A stretch of DNA of 38,710 bases from Ministeria vibrans ATCC 50519 (lineage: Eukaryota; Opisthokonta; Filasterea), in NCBI GenBank assembly GCA_943704425.1, contig CALSCP010000556.1, positions 54,675-93,384 of the forward strand, read 5' to 3'. Below, piece by piece: positions 15,733 to 27,300 of this stretch. How positions within the stretch are numbered: position 1 is the first letter of the stretch; each line of letters begins with the position of its first letter. The position numbers and the translations under genes were made by a program. Under the pieces are notes generated by a model. That model made no database searches. It was not told where the DNA came from and was given only the letters and a program-made list of their open reading frames with translations.

Positions 15733-15784
<52 letters not shown>

Positions 15785-15818
15785 GTTATTATTATTATTA
15801 TTATTATCATTATTATTA

Positions 15819-15852
<34 letters not shown>

Positions 15853-17157
15853 CATTATTATTATCATTATTATTATTATTATTATTATTAGGCTGAGAGC
15901 TGCCATTGTGGTAAGGGTAATCGTAATTAATAATTGAGATTATTATTAGGGCAAGGGTTATCATTTGGATTACACATAATGTAAGGGTTTGAGCTTTCTC
16001 TCTCTCTTGTGTCTCCTTTGTCGTTACCATAGTAAATGTGGGTCGGAATGCGTATCTGATGAATGGGATACTTTTGAGACACATAAGAGCGATATTTTGA
16101 TCCACTCGTATACAATTCATCAAACCTAAACACGAAAATGTAAAAAAAATTCTTCAGTCCCTCAAACTCACTCAAAATCACCCAACATCAGTCAAACTCA
16201 TTAAATTTCACTCAACCCCACTCAAACGCCCACACACTCACAGTTATATATTATTTTCTTTGCACGTACATCTCAAAGGAACCCGACGATGAAATCTGCA
16301 TCCAATGCACAATGACCTTTACACTTGTCGTACTGTACAAGTGCGCAAAATGCACTTGTTTGCGCGCCTCACTTCCGTACATGTTCATTTGCCACCCAAA
16401 CAGAGACTACAGAAGAATGATAATTATTATTATTGTAAATTATTATAAATACTATGACTAACAAAGCTCACAATTGCACCTTAAACGTAATCATCAAAAA
16501 GTAACACACACAACACAACAACAACAGAAACGGGTCATTGCACTAATCATTATTATAGCAATCAATTGTTATTATATTATTACCGAACAAGCAGTGTCAA
16601 TCGCACTCGCAAATGTTTTACGGGTCAGCAGATTACGCCAGAAATAGACAGAGGGCCACATTGAGTGACGGCCAAAGAACAGAAAGACAGAATCGGGCGC
16701 AATCCGCACAAAAGTCCGAAGAGAACCCTCTTTAAAGCCTACAAAAACCATTTTCGTCAACTCTCCCTCACACACGTTCTCACACACTTTTTCACACATA
16801 ATTATTAACAATCATAGACACTGATGTGACGAAAAGAAAATATGACGTATTATTTTTGTGTGTTTTAGTGCCTGTGGATTTGCACGCTGGAGCAAGAGCG
16901 CAGAAGACTGAAATTTTGTGCCTCAGAGCGGGAGTGAGAGAAAAGCAGGCAAAAGCGAGTGCAGTGCCCTGCGAAAAGCCCACGTATGCCAGCCGAGTGT
17001 GGTCTGTGTGCGATAGTGCGTGGTCAATGCATGCTGGGATATCATTGTGTGCCATTTCGTCCAGTGAAAAGTCCCAAAAGGCCGCAGATTGTGGCTTCAG
17101 CGAGGTGTGTCGTGTGCTACGGGAGGGAGGACATGTCATTTGCACATAATACTGTCA

Positions 17158-17193
<36 letters not shown>

Positions 17194-17814
17194 GACATGC
17201 ATTGCAGCTCAAAACAGCTCCATTCGGTACCTGTAGCGATTGCCACGGCAATTGGCAAGCCAGACGTCGCAGCCAGCATCAACAAGCTGAAAAGCGAGCG
17301 CATCGGGCGTCACCACCCACACCTCAGAGCACATGAGGAGTCCGTGGACCATGAGGACCGGTGGCTTGGCGCGGTGTGTAGCGGAGCCGGTGTCGTGAGC
17401 CTGGCCATCGCGCCGGCCCACAATGCGGTGCAGGGTCAGCATGTAGCCATCGCGCGTCTTGACGTAGTGCTCCTCGCCCACATAGCCGTGCAGAGCGACC
17501 AGTTCCATCGTCGACATGTCCATGGCGGCATCTTCCAATGGTGTGTCGCTACGGAACACACGGCGGCCCTGCAGCACCATCTTCTCTCGGAGGCTGTCGA
17601 GTGCAGCAACAATGGGCCGGGGCACCAGGGAGAACACGGCGCGTGTGACGAATTCGATGAGGACGACGATGAAAGCAAACAGCTAAGCGCAAGTTCACGT
17701 GAAAAGGATAAGACACGAGAAAGAGAGCGAAAGGGAGGCGCTGTCGCTCGCCAGTACCAATCGCAGGTAGCCACGCATGCCATGTGAGAAGAACCGACGG
17801 CCAGGAACCGCCAT
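15475..17814 (-). CDS. Membrane-anchored acid lipase family alpha/beta hydrolase
   Basis: Member of the gastric/lysosomal acid lipase family, which hydrolyses triacylglycerols and sterol esters. Seven exons: 17814-17758, 17682-17231, 17116-16872, 16738-16584, 16406-16270, 16125-16028 and 15683-15475; phases agree, 450 residues. Near the N-terminus a hydrophobic segment (LFAFIVVLIEFVTRAVFSL) after a basic start suggests a type II membrane anchor instead of a cleaved signal. Family landmarks follow in order: GYVGEEHYVKTRDGY, VLMVHGLLM (oxyanion region), DVWLANCRGNRYS and FWDFSLDEMA. The nucleophile serine is in VGFSQGT, the acid residue in YYGARDGLTD and the histidine in YQHVEMIWG. The nucleophile elbow has Phe where acid lipases usually have His. 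Intron 3 appears to use a GC donor (CAG|GCACTA). Intron 6 carries a long ATT repeat. Confidence 0.9.
15706..15890 (+). repeat. (ATT)n microsatellite in a lipase intron
   Basis: About 180 bases of TTA/ATT repeat broken by occasional C or G, inside the intron 16027-15684. The asparagine-rich open frame across it is an artefact. Confidence 0.97.
17158..17192 (+). repeat. (CA)n microsatellite in lipase intron 2
   Basis: About 32 bases of CA repeat inside the 114-base intron between lipase exons 2 and 3. Confidence 0.9.
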
Positions 17815-18059
17815 TGGAAAGAGAGAGTAAATTCAACTGAACTGGATTGAAATGTACAGTGTTACTCATTTGACATTTCACCACTCATTTTAAAGATGTC
17901 ACTTGAAATGTTCTATTTGCTCACTATAAGATTTGCACACAGATATGAGGTACTACATCGATAGAGCGATGTCTTTAAATCGCTCACTGGCATTCCTGTC
18001 ATTGTCTCATATTGCGGCAACCCAAACAAACAATCGAGTGTGCACTCATTACTACATGG
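17815..18059. promoter_or_regulatory. Upstream region of the lipase gene
   Basis: About 245 bases between the lipase start codon and the stop of the next minus-strand gene. Probably the lipase promoter plus the GST 3' untranslated region. No named motif. Confidence 0.35.
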
Positions 18060-18771
18060 TCACCACGCCAAGACTTTCCGGACGGTCGCGACATACTCGG
18101 CGTCGGGCGTGGGCTTGCGCTTGTCCGACGTAAAGAAGGTGGCGAAGACGGGAAGGGCACGGAGCGCAGCGTGCGCGCGTGTGACGTTGGGATACTCGGC
18201 CGCAGTCACACCAGGAAGGAGCTCGTTGACAATCTCTACCGTCTCCAGGACCTTCACATCGGCCAGCGACAGACGCCCGCCCACCAGGTAGGTCTTATCA
18301 GCGCCATACTGTCGCTCCAGCGAACCAAAGTAGCGCGGCAGCTTCGATTGAATCGTCTCGAGCCCTTTGGCCTTCGCGTCGTCGCTCTGGAAGGGATATC
18401 CCACCAGAAGTGACCAGAAGTCTTTGACTCCCTCGTAGATCATGTCGATGCTAGACGCGTCGGCGTTGCTGCTGCCGTACAGGTCCCCCTTGCGTGCCAG
18501 GTAGCGCGCAATGGCGCCGCTCTGGACGAGCCTCAGACCGTCAATTTCAAGGAATGGCACCTGAGCGAAAACGTTTGTTTTGCGATCAATTTCCCAAATA
18601 TATTATATTTCGGACTGGTTGCTGCACTGCTCCGCGCACGTCGCTCACCTGCTCCCACATTAGCATTGAAGGGTCCGCTCGCAGTGCGTCCATGTGCTCC
18701 TTTTCCGTCAGAAAGCGCTCTTCGTAGTCATTGCTGGCAACAACAGCCAGCAAGTATCGCGCAATGTCAGC
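18060..18771 (-). CDS. Glutathione S-transferase, alpha-like class (N-terminus lost in gap)
   Basis: Two visible exons: one from the gap edge (18771) to 18649, and 18560-18060. They meet in phase 0. The thioredoxin-like half shows ARYLLAVVASNDYEERF, then the glutathione-binding cis-proline loop at the exon junction (WEQ then VPFLEIDG) and the SNAIL-like motif QSGAIARYLA. The all-helical C-terminal domain includes SLADVKVLETVE in place of the common ADxxL helix start, and ends with PDAEYVATVRKVLAW. The catalytic Tyr region at the very N-terminus is in the N run. Overall similarity is to the alpha/pi/mu/sigma group, closest to alpha. It probably conjugates glutathione to electrophiles in the cytosol. 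Confidence 0.88.
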
Positions 18772-19714
18772 NNNNNNNNNNNNNNNNNNNNNNNNNNNNN
18801 NNNNNNNNNNNNNNNNNNNNNNNNNNNNNNNNNNNNNNNNNNNNNNNNNNNNNNNNNNNNNNNNNNNNNNNNNNNNNNNNNNNNNNNNNNNNNNNNNNNN
18901 NNNNNNNNNNNNNNNNNNNNNNNNNNNNNNNNNNNNNNNNNNNNNNNNNNNNNNNNNNNNNNNNNNNNNNNNNNNNNNNNNNNNNNNNNNNNNNNNNNNN
19001 NNNNNNNNNNNNNNNNNNNNNNNNNNNNNNNNNNNNNNNNNNNNNNNNNNNNNNNNNNNNNNNNNNNNNNNNNNNNNNNNNNNNNNNNNNNNNNNNNNNN
19101 NNNNNNNNNNNNNNNNNNNNNNNNNNNNNNNNNNNNNNNNNNNNNNNNNNNNNNNNNNNNNNNNNNNNNNNNNNNNNNNNNNNNNNNNNNNNNNNNNNNN
19201 NNNNNNNNNNNNNNNNNNNNNNNNNNNNNNNNNNNNNNNNNNNNNNNNNNNNNNNNNNNNNNNNNNNNNNNNNNNNNNNNNNNNNNNNNNNNNNNNNNNN
19301 NNNNNNNNNNNNNNNNNNNNNNNNNNNNNNNNNNNNNNNNNNNNNNNNNNNNNNNNNNNNNNNNNNNNNNNNNNNNNNNNNNNNNNNNNNNNNNNNNNNN
19401 NNNNNNNNNNNNNNNNNNNNNNNNNNNNNNNNNNNNNNNNNNNNNNNNNNNNNNNNNNNNNNNNNNNNNNNNNNNNNNNNNNNNNNNNNNNNNNNNNNNN
19501 NNNNNNNNNNNNNNNNNNNNNNNNNNNNNNNNNNNNNNNNNNNNNNNNNNNNNNNNNNNNNNNNNNNNNNNNNNNNNNNNNNNNNNNNNNNNNNNNNNNN
19601 NNNNNNNNNNNNNNNNNNNNNNNNNNNNNNNNNNNNNNNNNNNNNNNNNNNNNNNNNNNNNNNNNNNNNNNNNNNNNNNNNNNNNNNNNNNNNNNNNNNN
19701 NNNNNNNNNNNNNN
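18772..19714. other. Assembly gap (943 N)
   Basis: A run of N. It removes the 5' end of the GST gene (minus) and of the leucine-rich-repeat gene (plus). The repetitive repeat units on its right edge are a plausible reason for the assembly break. Gap length may be an estimate. Confidence 0.99.
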
Positions 19715-20094
19715 ACGCCGCACTGACCAACCTCACCGGCCTCGACAGCCTCACGTCTATCGGCGAACACTTCTCCATCATCAGCAACCCCGCACTGACC
19801 AACCTCAACGCCCTCGACAGCGTCACGTCCATCGGCGGATCCGTCACCATCTCCAACAACGCCGCACTGACCGACCTCAGCGGCCTCGGCAGCGTCACGT
19901 CCATCGGCGGATCCGTCACCATCTCCAACAACGGCGCACTGACCGACCTCAGCGGCCTCGACAGTGTCACGTCCATCGGCTCATACCTCCGCCTTGACCA
20001 GCCGCAGGCTCACATCTGCGTGTCCACTCTGAACCGCCTCAAGGGACTGGCCTCCTCCTTACAGACAATCAATGTCATTGAAGACTCGTGTTAG
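19715..20094 (+). CDS. Leucine-rich-repeat (receptor L-domain-like) protein, 3' end only
   Basis: About 126 codons are visible, open from the gap edge to the stop at 20092-20094. It contains four near-identical repeats of about 24 residues with the pattern LTxLxxLDSVTSIGGSVTISNNxA. This resembles the L-domain-like leucine-rich repeats seen in receptor ectodomains and in large secreted families of protists. At DNA level the units are highly alike (for example the shared ACGTCCATCGGCGGATCCGT), which implies recent unit duplication. The C-terminal cap (CVSTLNRLKGL...) includes two cysteines. No membrane segment follows, so a secreted protein or one anchored by its missing N-terminal part is possible. 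Function unknown. Confidence 0.8.
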
Positions 20095-20389
20095 TTTAGA
20101 AGGAGTGAATTGAAAAGAGTAAACATTTTAGTAGTGAAGATCTGGTATCACCGCGTTTTTCTCACCAATATCATCTGGGGCCTGGCCATTGGGCAATGTT
20201 ATACGGGTCCCTATGCTTTGTATAATGACGCCCTCAAAATTAATAATAATTAGAAGAAGAATACAACCCATTTATTCATGATACAGTCACCAGATCTACA
20301 ACATAAGCACAAGTGCAATCGCTAATTAGAACTATTTCCAAATAAAATGTATCAAATCTCAAATCTATCAATATTATAAAACTTTTTCA
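20095..20389. other. Intergenic spacer before the YbjQ gene
   Basis: About 295 AT-rich bases, including the 3' end of the repeat gene and the likely promoter of the next plus-strand gene. Nothing else recognised. Confidence 0.4.
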
Positions 20390-21203
20390 ATGCTGCGCCT
20401 CACCAGCACTCGCAGCGTTTCTCGCCCCCTGATCGACCTGTGCAGGGTTCCATCGACTCACCGTGCAAACCACAGTCGTAAGCGTGCCGTGTGGATCTCT
20501 CAGTGTCTCACTTTGCGTTTTGTGACTAGCAGACTCTTCCACACACGAACATTTGGACCAGGACGTCTCCGACGACGACTCTGCCCTCCCCAACGTTCGT
20601 CTGACGACTCGCGATTGTGCTCATGCGCACGAAATTGTCGAAGAGCTTGGTGTAGTGGTTGGGACGAGTGCGCGCAGTCGCAGCATATTCCACGACATTT
20701 GGGGGCGACTCAAGGGCGTCTGGGGCGGCGAACTCCTCATGTACAGGGATCTCTTTCAGGTACACAGGCACTGCAATGACTACGGCATGGAGGTGGCTCT
20801 CCAGAACACACATATATATACCACACACACACACACACACACACATATGTACATACACACACATATATGTACGTATACATACAGACACACTCACACTCAC
20901 TCACTCACAGATACTCACTCACTCACAGACACTCACATACTCACGCACTTACACACTCACACACAGGCGACAACGGCAGAAGCGACAAAGAACGCAATGG
21001 AAGACGCACACCGTCTCGGTGCAACCGATATTGTGCGTGTCCGCTACGAAGTAACTACCTTCTTCTTTCATCACATAAAGGCACACACTCAATTCCTCTC
21101 TTCCTTCCACTCCCAGGTCTCGTCGAATGAGGAAAAGATCATTGGAGTGTCGTGTTTTGTACTTTGTGTTGGTACTGCAGTCCGCACAACCCCAAAAAAG
21201 TAA
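20390..21203 (+). CDS. YbjQ / UPF0145 family protein with N-terminal extension
   Basis: Four exons: 20390-20477, 20530-20759, 20967-21050 and 21117-21203. Phases agree and give 162 residues; bacterial YbjQ proteins are about 105-110. The family core is clear: LTTRDCAHAHEIVEELGVVVGTSARSR begins it, followed by DIWGRLKGVWGGEL and YRDLFQ, then AMEDAHRLGATDIVRVRYE, and the closing VGTAVR. The family forms pentameric rings in structural-genomics entries and has no settled function. The extra about 50 residues begin MLRLTSTRSVSRPL, basic and serine-rich without acidic residues, which resembles a mitochondrial targeting sequence, and are followed by an acidic linker. Mainly a prokaryotic family; the introns show this copy has long been resident. 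A decayed copy lies at 28166-28307. Confidence 0.85.
20820..20966 (+). repeat. (CA)n and CACT-type microsatellite in YbjQ intron 2
   Basis: CA, CATA and CTCACA repeats filling the 207-base intron up to the AG acceptor, which is itself the end of the repeat (CACACACAG). Confidence 0.92.
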
Positions 21204-21378
21204 CTAAAACCAATACAATCATTTCTAAAATATGTAACTGTACACACTATCAATGAATCTAAACTTTCACTTTTCTCGCTGCACTCTACAAAACACGCAC
21301 AAAATTCACTCTCTTGTCTCTCCATTCATCTTCACAAGTTGTGTGGCGTTGCACGATCCCGGTTCCCCACAAAATTCT
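21204..21378. other. Convergent spacer between the YbjQ and GREB1-like genes
   Basis: About 175 bases between two stop codons on opposite strands. 3' untranslated sequence only. Confidence 0.5.
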
Positions 21379-24300
21379 CTACTTCTTCGATTCGTCTTCA
21401 TCCTCATCAGTTGTCCTCGACTTCTTCTTCTTCGCCGCACTCTCTTCGCTAGCGTTGGTTTCGGCTTGTCGCTTATTCCTCTTTTCATTGTGCAGCTCAC
21501 TCCTTGCGCGATTCATCTCCGGAGATGGCTCGTCACTCACGACCACAGTGTCTGCGGACAGAACAGACTGCTTGCTCAGCCGAGACACATTCTCTGCATG
21601 TCCCTCAGAGATCGTCGTGCGCGACAGATCCCACAATTCCTTTGCCACGGGGTAGAGCGCTTCTTTGGTGGCAGAAGCAGGAGTCCCCCTTTTCATTAGC
21701 AGTCGGACACTTTGGTGCATGTGCGCGCCGGGAAAATCCCCGTACTCAGGCTTGCCGTTCCAGTCCTTCGGGTTAGGCACACGCTTCTTCTCCTTCATAA
21801 ACTTCGTCAACAGTTGAAGTGTGACACTCCACGATGTCTTCTCCTTGCTGCCCGTTCGCTCACGACTCGATTGCCCCGTCAGAGATGCGCTGCCAACGGG
21901 CTGTGCTTCCACGCCGCATCCAATTCCATCGCGAGCAACCGGAGCAGACGCGCGTCGCACATCCATGTCCTTGCTCGCAAGCTCGCCTGGAACAGTAGCG
22001 TCCAACTGCATCGACAAATGACGAACCGGTTGCCCAACCGAAGGGAGCCCCACGCGCGTTTCCTTCCCAATCTCAGTTTCTCCACCCGCGCCGGATTCTT
22101 CGCCCTCATCAGCGCTCGCACTGCGCGATCGCTTTCGGCTGTTTGCGTCCATGTCAACAGTCTCCTCTCGCGAGACGCTACCACTTGCACTGCGACCTCG
22201 GCAACCTTGCGACACCAGAAGAAACCCCGCTCTGTCGTGGTTCTTGAGGCACCACAGGTCCACTTGCACATCTTGCCGCGACGTGTTGAAACAATTCTGT
22301 CCGAGCATAAAGTTGGTTAAAATTAGTGTGCAGCGCTCACCAGTTTGCACAGGGAGAAGAAGTCCCTGTTGCATCAATTTCCGATGATCCGTTTTTTCAG
22401 GGGAGATCATGGTCAGCACGGATTTCTGAGAAAACGCTGCGTCGATATTGATGCCCCTGTGCTTCGGGCACACCTCCACATGCTCTTTCCACAGCTCCAT
22501 CTCGGCCTCGTCCAATGTCAGACTTTCCAGCTCCATGTCCTCCTTGCCCATTGACTCCACACGCATCTTCTCCCCCTCACGCTGTGCACGGTCAAGCGGC
22601 ACTTTCACACAGTCGCAGCATCTTTCCTTGTAATAGTGCTCCGCTTGCACGCGTGTGTGTGTCTTGAACTGCTCAAACATGTTGTAGCGCACGACCCGAA
22701 GACCAGCGCTCACCAAGTCGGATGCAAAATAGAAATCCTCGGCCACCGGCACAGGCTCAAACCACACCCCCTTGCGACACGACTCCTTCACATTCACCAG
22801 CAACGTACACTGTACCGGCGCTGCGTCAAACGGCGTGCGGGAATACTGAATGGGTCGAAACCGCTGCACACCAAGCAGACCAAACTCGGAGAATTCACCA
22901 CTGAACTGGGTCACGCTGGTGAGACCGCTTAGACTCGTCGAGCCAGGCATATCCAATCGCCATCGTTTGTCGGCTGCCCACTGAACATCATCAGAGACCT
23001 GTCGCTCCAGCTGCAACAACACGCGACCGGCTGAGACACATCGGAGTTCAGACTTGCCCCCGCTGTCTTCTTCGGATGGCGTATCATCAGTCGAGTGTCG
23101 ATCGTAGTAACGCAAAATGTTATCGTCCATCATGACCACGGTGTCCATTCCAACGCTGTGAGCCAATCGCTGCACAAAAAGTCGCGCAAATCCCGCCTTC
23201 CCATTATCGCACGTCACTACCTCGCCTTTGAACGCTCCACCAGGCGCACGCATACTGTCGGGCAGCTGAACAATGGCAAGCCTTGCTCCCCAAACGAGAC
23301 GAAACTCCTCAAAATGCTCCTTGCGACAGACCACCACTTGGCGCACCGCTACACCGACACGCTTCCCGTCCACATTCAATCGCAAGGCGTCTTCCATGTC
23401 CAGGCGCGCCTTGATGGGCCGGATCGACGGCACAAAGATCCACGAACGCAGCCATAATTGGCCGTTGTTGCTGCGGCACCACCGTTCATAGACATGCTGT
23501 AAGGTGGCATAGGCCGTCGACTGGTCAATGGACTCAAGCCAATCTCGTGGAAGAGACAAATGAAGTGCTACTTGCTCCCCACCACAGCAATCAAGAGGTG
23601 GTAACTGACCGGACAGTATCACGGAGAAATCGGCAACCCCAACCGTGTTGGAGCTCAATGTGGCAACCTTTAGGTCAAACTCCGAGCGACTGCACGATGC
23701 CCCGTTGGCAGTCAATGGTTGAAACAAGGAGGGGTGGAGTGGCGGTGGTTCTGCAACATGCCAGTCCTTGATGGGCTCGTTGGCAAGCATTTGCACGATT
23801 CGTTTTTGATCTTCCCTTCTCGCAGCAGTACCTTCAATACGAATTTCGCCGTATTTGCGCGCGTACATGCCATTCCTGAGGGGCCCTCTAAACTTCTCAG
23901 TGCACAGTGGAATGTTGACCTCGCGCTGCTCGGGATGCTGCCACTCTTGCTCCACATCCTTGTGTCGGTCAACAGTCACAGGCAGCGGCTCGACGTCCGG
24001 CGATGGTTCCACTGCACGCTTTATCTTGTACAACAGCGCGAGGTACGTCCCAGTCTTGCCAATTTGCGGCGCTGCAGTCAGCACCCACCGATTCGTCGAA
24101 AAGTTGCCCACAGTGTTGTCAAAATCGTAGCTCTTCTTCTGCTGCTCCGCCTTCGGAGTAAAGTCCAGCCACTTTTTCGAGTCTTGGCCACACTGCGGCG
24201 GTCGATTGCTCATCTTCCTGAGGTACTCGTCGGGACGACCCGACAGAATATCTTCCAGCGACACCTGTCCCATCTTGAAGCCTTTCTCAATGGTCTTGCG

Positions 24301-27300
24301 GAACCCACGACTGATCAACGCGTACGGCAACTCGGGTAGCTGTGTTGAAGAGAGACTCGCGTAGCGACACAGTCGGCCAAGCTCCTGCGTGACAGTCGAG
24401 AGAGAAAATTGGCTAATCGTCTCCTTCTGCAAGCGCAAGTCCATGCAAAATAGCGAATGAGGGAACGTATCACCCATGCGCCCCTTCTGGTTGAGCACGA
24501 GAAGGCACGGCAGGTCACGAAGATCCTCGTAAAGACGAGGAATGCAATTTGTGTTCGTGTCGGTGGTGGAAGGTGTCGTTGGTGTCGTTGGTGCCGTTGG
24601 TGTTGTTGGTGTGATTAAAGTGTGGTGCACTGGCATCGATTGCTGAGCGTTGGACGACGCATTGAAAAGGTTAATCTGCTTGTGCCAGTTGCTGAATGTG
24701 GTGCACAGCGACATCGTGCCAAAGTCGGCCAAAGGGAGAATCTTGAGGTTCCGCGTGGTGAGAGCGCGACGTACAGCGTTGTAAAACTTGATATCGTCGC
24801 CTTGGCTGCCGTTGATCCGCACAAGTGCCATCTTGCCGTCACCTTGTGTTTTACTCGACTGCGCCAAAGTGGCAACGATGGTCTCCGTCTCGAGCTGGGA
24901 CTTTTCCGTCGCAGCCTTACGGATGTCTTCGGGGAGCAATGCGAGGAGCATGGTGACAAGGTTCTCTTCCTTGGCCGACACTTTGCCGGTGTGGTGTAAG
25001 TAGCGCTTGGCTCGCAACACATGCGAAAAAAAGCGCACCACCAGAATGGAGAACTTGCTTGCGTTTTGCACATCCTTTGTGTCTGCTTTGTTGTGAAACT
25101 CAAACGTTTGAGTCGCAGTCTTGTCGAGCATGTATTCTGTAACATCTCCGTCGCACAAGGCAATTCTGTGGTTGTTTTTTCGGTGCACGTACGCTGCATT
25201 GAGGCCGCTTTGAGTTGTGTCGAAGAGGCGACCAACACTCGGGAGCCGGAAGAAGTCGGAGACTGAATACGATGGTGCTGACGGCTGAGATTGGAAATGT
25301 CGCGCGTACAGAATCGCCGCCATGCTGGACACAATGTCGCGGAATTGCTCCAAAACAACATGGCGCATCGCGTCAATGTGGTTCTCCAACCCCAGCTGAT
25401 CGGCCAAGTTGTCAGGGAAGACGCTCATGGTGCGAGTGTGCAGCTCGTCGCCGTCGCAGGAAAAGTCGTCGTGGAGCAATATGGCCGCGCAGTAGTCGTA
25501 CAAGAGAAAGTCGTACTTTGACGCCGATATCTTGCTCGGTGGACCGCTTACAAAGTTGTAGAGGTAGTCGTCCTCGCGCAGACGAGCGTCCTGCTCGTTG
25601 ATGTAGTGCATGGACGCAATGTAATGGTTGACCGAAACGTACTGCGGCTGCGAGGATTCAAGCTGCAGAAGGAACTGCGAGTTGTGTTCGCAGGAAGCTG
25701 CCGCATTACTGGGACCCGCGCAGCAGGCGCTGTCGTCAGACGGTGGCCGAAGACGCTTTTGTCCACCATTGTCACTGTCACCATCAAGCTCGAAGCTGAC
25801 AAAGCCAAATCCGCGCGGGAAGGTCATGGCAAACGAGCGCGCCATTTCTCGATCAGGGTTCAGCAAACCCGTTTCGTCGCACACGTACAGCGTAGAGGTG
25901 TTGTTGACGATGAGCTTCAACAACACAGGATCGGGAAGGGACTCGGAACGCTTCGACCGCGTGTCTTTCTCCACGTGAAATCGGTTGTGTGCTCCGCCAC
26001 GCACGAGCTGGGTCAAGTTTCTACGAAACGCACTCTGTTTTTTGAGCAAAAGGGTGAACGGCATAACCATGTTGTCTTACGAATCGCTTGCGCCAAGGAA
26101 CACGTCGCCATCGGTGTACTTGTCGACAAGGCGGAGGTGAAAAGGCGTTGACGTCTTGATGAGGTGCTGCTTCTGAGCCTCGGTCCAGTCAATGACGTGA
26201 AAGTCGGGCACGCGACTCTTTTGCGAGAGGACGTTGTAGGGTGTGGCCGACACGAGCAGCATTTTCACATTGTCCTTGTTGACAAGCTGATTGTCGTTGA
26301 GAATAGCCTGGTGGGCACCCGTCGACGTGATTGCATAGTGGCACTGGAGATACAGCAAGAATCACAAAAATAATAATAATGAGACAAAATCCCAAGGATG
26401 AGTTGCATGCATTCTCTCACCTCGTCTGCGACGATGACAACAAGGTTTCGCTCGTTTTTTGCGCTTTGGCGGAGCTGCTCGTGCTTTTGGCGAAACTTGC
26501 AGCTGTCGACGTACATAAACACCAGCTTTTCCGCGCTGTCGCCGTCGCCAATGAGGTCGAGCATGTCGTCCTCAAGGCGCGCCTGTGTCTGGTCACGCAG
26601 CTGATTGAATGCGGGTGTGAGAATGACAAACTCAAAGGTGTCAAAGCGCTCCAGTGAGTTTGACTTGAACAGGTTGTCGAAGATGATGTCGGCAAGGGAG
26701 CGTTGCGTTTCATAAAAGGGGAGGCGAGGAGGAGGGGGTGGTGGTGCGCAGAGAGAGACGCTGCCGTCCTTGAACATGGGCGGAACGGTTCTCAGCAGAT
26801 CTTCGTTGACCTTTTCGGCAGTCTCGTGGATGGCCTGCTCGTCTTCCTCGAGCACCGTCACACAATGCAACGAGAGGATCAGCGCAAGGACGCTGCACTC
26901 GTTGCCGTTGTCGTCGTCTGCGACCTTGTCGTCGACCACTTGGTCCTCATTCTTTTTGACAAACTCCACGAGGCGGCGGTATGGCCTTGTGTGAAGCAGC
27001 GTCGAAGGCGAGGCAGAGAAGCTGGAGCTAGAGCGGATTTGTTTGATGACTCGCTCCTGCAGCGACGCACGGAATTGCTGAGCGATTTCAGCAACATTGG
27101 AATCGACACACGCGAGTGGCGCGCTGGTGGAAGAAGAAGTGGGATCACCTGGCGGAGCAAGCACAGTCATGTGGAGTGCTGGGGTGTCAGCGTGGCGCGC
27201 GTCTGCGGATGAAAGAGCAAATTCCCGCTCGCACAAAATCGCAATGTTGAGCTCGAGCTGCTCAAGATCGACGCTCGCCGCGACAGAGAATCCCGGTGCC

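Noticed and set aside
15674-16123. Asparagine-rich open frame
   Set aside because: Translation of the ATT microsatellite in a lipase intron.
18586-19997. Several 300-460 codon open frames on both strands
   Set aside because: They run through the block of N and have no real sequence in the middle.
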